From Bacillota bacterium (GTDB taxonomy: Bacteria > Bacillota_E > Sulfobacillia > Sulfobacillales > Sulfobacillaceae): a stretch of DNA of 6,830 nt. Below, piece by piece: positions 5,785-6,830 of the stretch. Every line of letters begins with the position of its first letter. The stretch's first letter is position 1. Position numbers and translations under genes: made by a program. Below the pieces are notes generated by a model. That model did not search any database, was not told the origin of the DNA, and saw nothing but the letters and a program-made list of their open reading frames with translations. Location of the stretch: positions 1 through 6,830 of the forward strand of contig JAKAAS010000093.1 of assembly GCA_021802225.1 (NCBI GenBank), given 5' to 3'.

Positions 5785-6262
5785 GGTTGGCCAGAGCCCG
5801 GAAGTACTGGAGCCGCATGCCGTAAGCCAAGGTGGACCGTCTGGAAGGGTTCGGGGCGACAAAGCGGCCCGGTCCCTGGTATCCCCAGGACACCTTGGCC
5901 GCCGACTTGAGTCCCTGGGCGCTGCGGTAGATGTCTTTGCCGAGAAAGCAGACCAGGCGGGGCGCATGGCGCTGGATTTTCAGCTGCAGGCATTTGGCGC
6001 CCTCAGCGAGGTCCTGGGGAGTTAAGTCCGCCGACCCCGGTGTGACGCGGCTGACGATGTTGGTAATGCCGAGACCGAACACCAAAAGCGTCCGGTCCTC
6101 ATCTGGGGCCAAGCGCCAGGGCGTGAGGCCGCTGTCCGCCAGCAGAGCCCAAAACAGATTGCCGGGGCCGGCGAAGTGGTGGCGGGCCCGGTCCGAGTAT
6201 ATCCCAGGATTATAGCCGACAAACAGCACGTTCAGCCCTTGGGCAATAATATCGTCCACCAT
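5714..6262 (-). CDS. mug: Mismatch-specific uracil/thymine-DNA glycosylase (Mug/TDG family)
   Basis: Base-excision repair enzyme that removes uracil, and related lesions, from G:U mismatches. The 182-residue protein shows the Mug/TDG motifs: LFVGYNPGIYSDRARHHFAGPGNLFW (residues 13-38), where Asn18 matches the catalytic asparagine of E. coli Mug; EDRTLLVFGLGITNIVSR (55-72); PRLVCFLGKDIYR (101-113); WGYQ (126-129); and NPSRRS (138-143) at the site of Mug's NPSGLS wedge loop. GGGAGG on the minus strand at 6271-6276, 8 bases before the ATG, supports the start. The last 22 residues (about 161-182, proline- and glycine-rich) are encoded opposite the 3' end of the transporter gene and look like a non-core extension. 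It lies 30 bases after the flavoprotein gene and probably shares its transcript. Substrate range is inferred from the family. Confidence 0.93.
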   Translation of the reverse strand: MVDDIIAQGLNVLFVGYNPGIYSDRARHHFAGPGNLFWALLADSGLTPWRLAPDEDRTLLVFGLGITNIVSRVTPGSADLTPQDLAEGAKCLQLKIQRHAPRLVCFLGKDIYRSAQGLKSAAKVSWGYQGPGRFVAPNPSRRSTLAYGMRLQYFRALANLIRYGPDPHAFHTGPQSAGARRG

Positions 6263-6270
6263 GTCCTGAC

Positions 6271-6276
6271 CCTCCC
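6271..6276 (-). promoter_or_regulatory. Ribosome binding site of the glycosylase gene
   Basis: The minus strand reads GGGAGG here, 8 bases from the ATG at 6262, inside the 30-base gap after the flavoprotein stop. Confidence 0.75.
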
Positions 6277-6292
6277 TTTCTTACTGTCTATT

Positions 6293-6830
6293 CTACGACT
6301 TGCGGGACAAAGTCATGACAAGTTCCTTGGCTGCGACCATACCGGACCCAAACGCCGTGGCAATAGACCGGAAGGGAACCGGGGAGACCGCATCGCCCAA
6401 GACCCGAATGCCCACAGGCGTCCACAGAGGGACGACGTCCGACAGGGCTCCGGGACACAGACCCGGCTGGATATCGGGCTCCATGCCGATGCGGGCCAGC
6501 ACGCACCGAGCCGCCAGCCGGTGCGTGCGCCCCCCGCGCTCGATGGTCACTTCAATCCCCTGGGCTCCCGCGCTCACCGAGCGTACGGTGGCATTCACAT
6601 AAATCGGAATCCGGCGCCTCTCGGCCTGGGTCTGAAAATCCGGGCGAGCCCTAAAATGCGCCCTCCGGTGGACCAGGATCACAGACTGGCCGGCGTCGGT
6701 CAGACGGATTGCGGCCTCAAACGCCCGGTCCCCTCCGCCCACCACCACAATCAGCCCGTCCATCCGCTCCCTGATCAAGTCCGAGGTGGACAGCCGCGTG
6801 ATCTCCTCCCGGCCAGGTACGGCCAGTTGC
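6293..6830 (-). CDS. Thioredoxin-reductase-like FAD/NAD(P)H oxidoreductase, C-terminal 178 residues
   Basis: The reading frame enters from the right edge and ends at TAG (6293-6295). Its visible part starts QLAVPGREEITRLSTSD, then the nucleotide-binding Rossmann motif IVVVGGGDRAFEAAIRL, the HRRAHFRA patch that usually contacts the 2'-phosphate of NADPH, and finally VLGDAV...FRSIATAFGSGMVAAKEL, the C-terminal FAD-binding end typical of thioredoxin reductases and ferredoxin-NADP reductases. In thioredoxin reductase a CxxC pair sits just before the GGG motif; here that segment reads LSTSDLIRERMDG and has no cysteine. The protein is thus more likely a YumC-like ferredoxin reductase or another non-disulfide flavoenzyme, though its ending resembles TrxB more than YumC. 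The N-terminal FAD domain lies outside the window. The glycosylase gene follows 30 bases downstream on the same strand. Confidence 0.88.
   Translation of the reverse strand, partial: QLAVPGREEITRLSTSDLIRERMDGLIVVVGGGDRAFEAAIRLTDAGQSVILVHRRAHFRARPDFQTQAERRRIPIYVNATVRSVSAGAQGIEVTIERGGRTHRLAARCVLARIGMEPDIQPGLCPGALSDVVPLWTPVGIRVLGDAVSPVPFRSIATAFGSGMVAAKELVMTLSRKS

Overview
The window looks like an ordinary stretch of a moderately GC-rich bacterial chromosome. Strong AGGAGG-type ribosome binding sites, frequent GTG starts and a topoisomerase III of the Bacillus TopB type point to a Gram-positive (Firmicutes-like) host. This placement is inferred from style and by-eye similarity only; I could not run a phylogeny. 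I see no mobile elements, CRISPR repeats, tRNA or rRNA genes, and no intergenic gap exceeds 200 bases.

Layout. Positions 1-777 (minus) carry the N-terminal part of topoisomerase III (topB), running off the left edge. A 195-base divergent gap separates it from a TetR-family regulator (973-1509, plus); the gap holds a perfect 7-bp inverted repeat over a plausible promoter for the regulator. A 161-base gap with three helically phased GACAAA repeats leads to an EAL-type cyclic-di-GMP phosphodiesterase with a C-terminal GAF-like domain (1671-2942, plus). Next is a membrane-anchored, probably extracytoplasmic protein with beta-propeller-like repeats (3026-4033, plus). It is followed by a tightly coupled pair: a two-helix DUF3311-type small membrane protein (4084-4299) and a 13-helix sodium:solute symporter family (SSS) transporter (4303-5784), resembling the MctP monocarboxylate branch.

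On the minus strand, a Mug/TDG-type mismatch uracil-DNA glycosylase (5714-6262) converges on the transporter and overlaps its 3' end by 71 bases. Upstream of it, and probably in the same operon, is the C-terminal part of a thioredoxin-reductase-like flavoprotein (6293 to the right edge) that lacks a CxxC pair at the usual place.

Working together: the DUF3311 protein and transporter almost certainly form one functional unit (gap of 3 bases). The phosphodiesterase, propeller protein and transporter share a strand and could be co-transcribed, but a functional link is only inference. The most unusual features are in the control regions: a GC-rich hairpin that takes in the first two bases of a 9-base perfect Shine-Dalgarno sequence ahead of the transporter pair, a ribosome binding site 29 bases from the EAL start with a small hairpin between, and the phased repeats upstream. 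I found no convincing undescribed multi-gene system.
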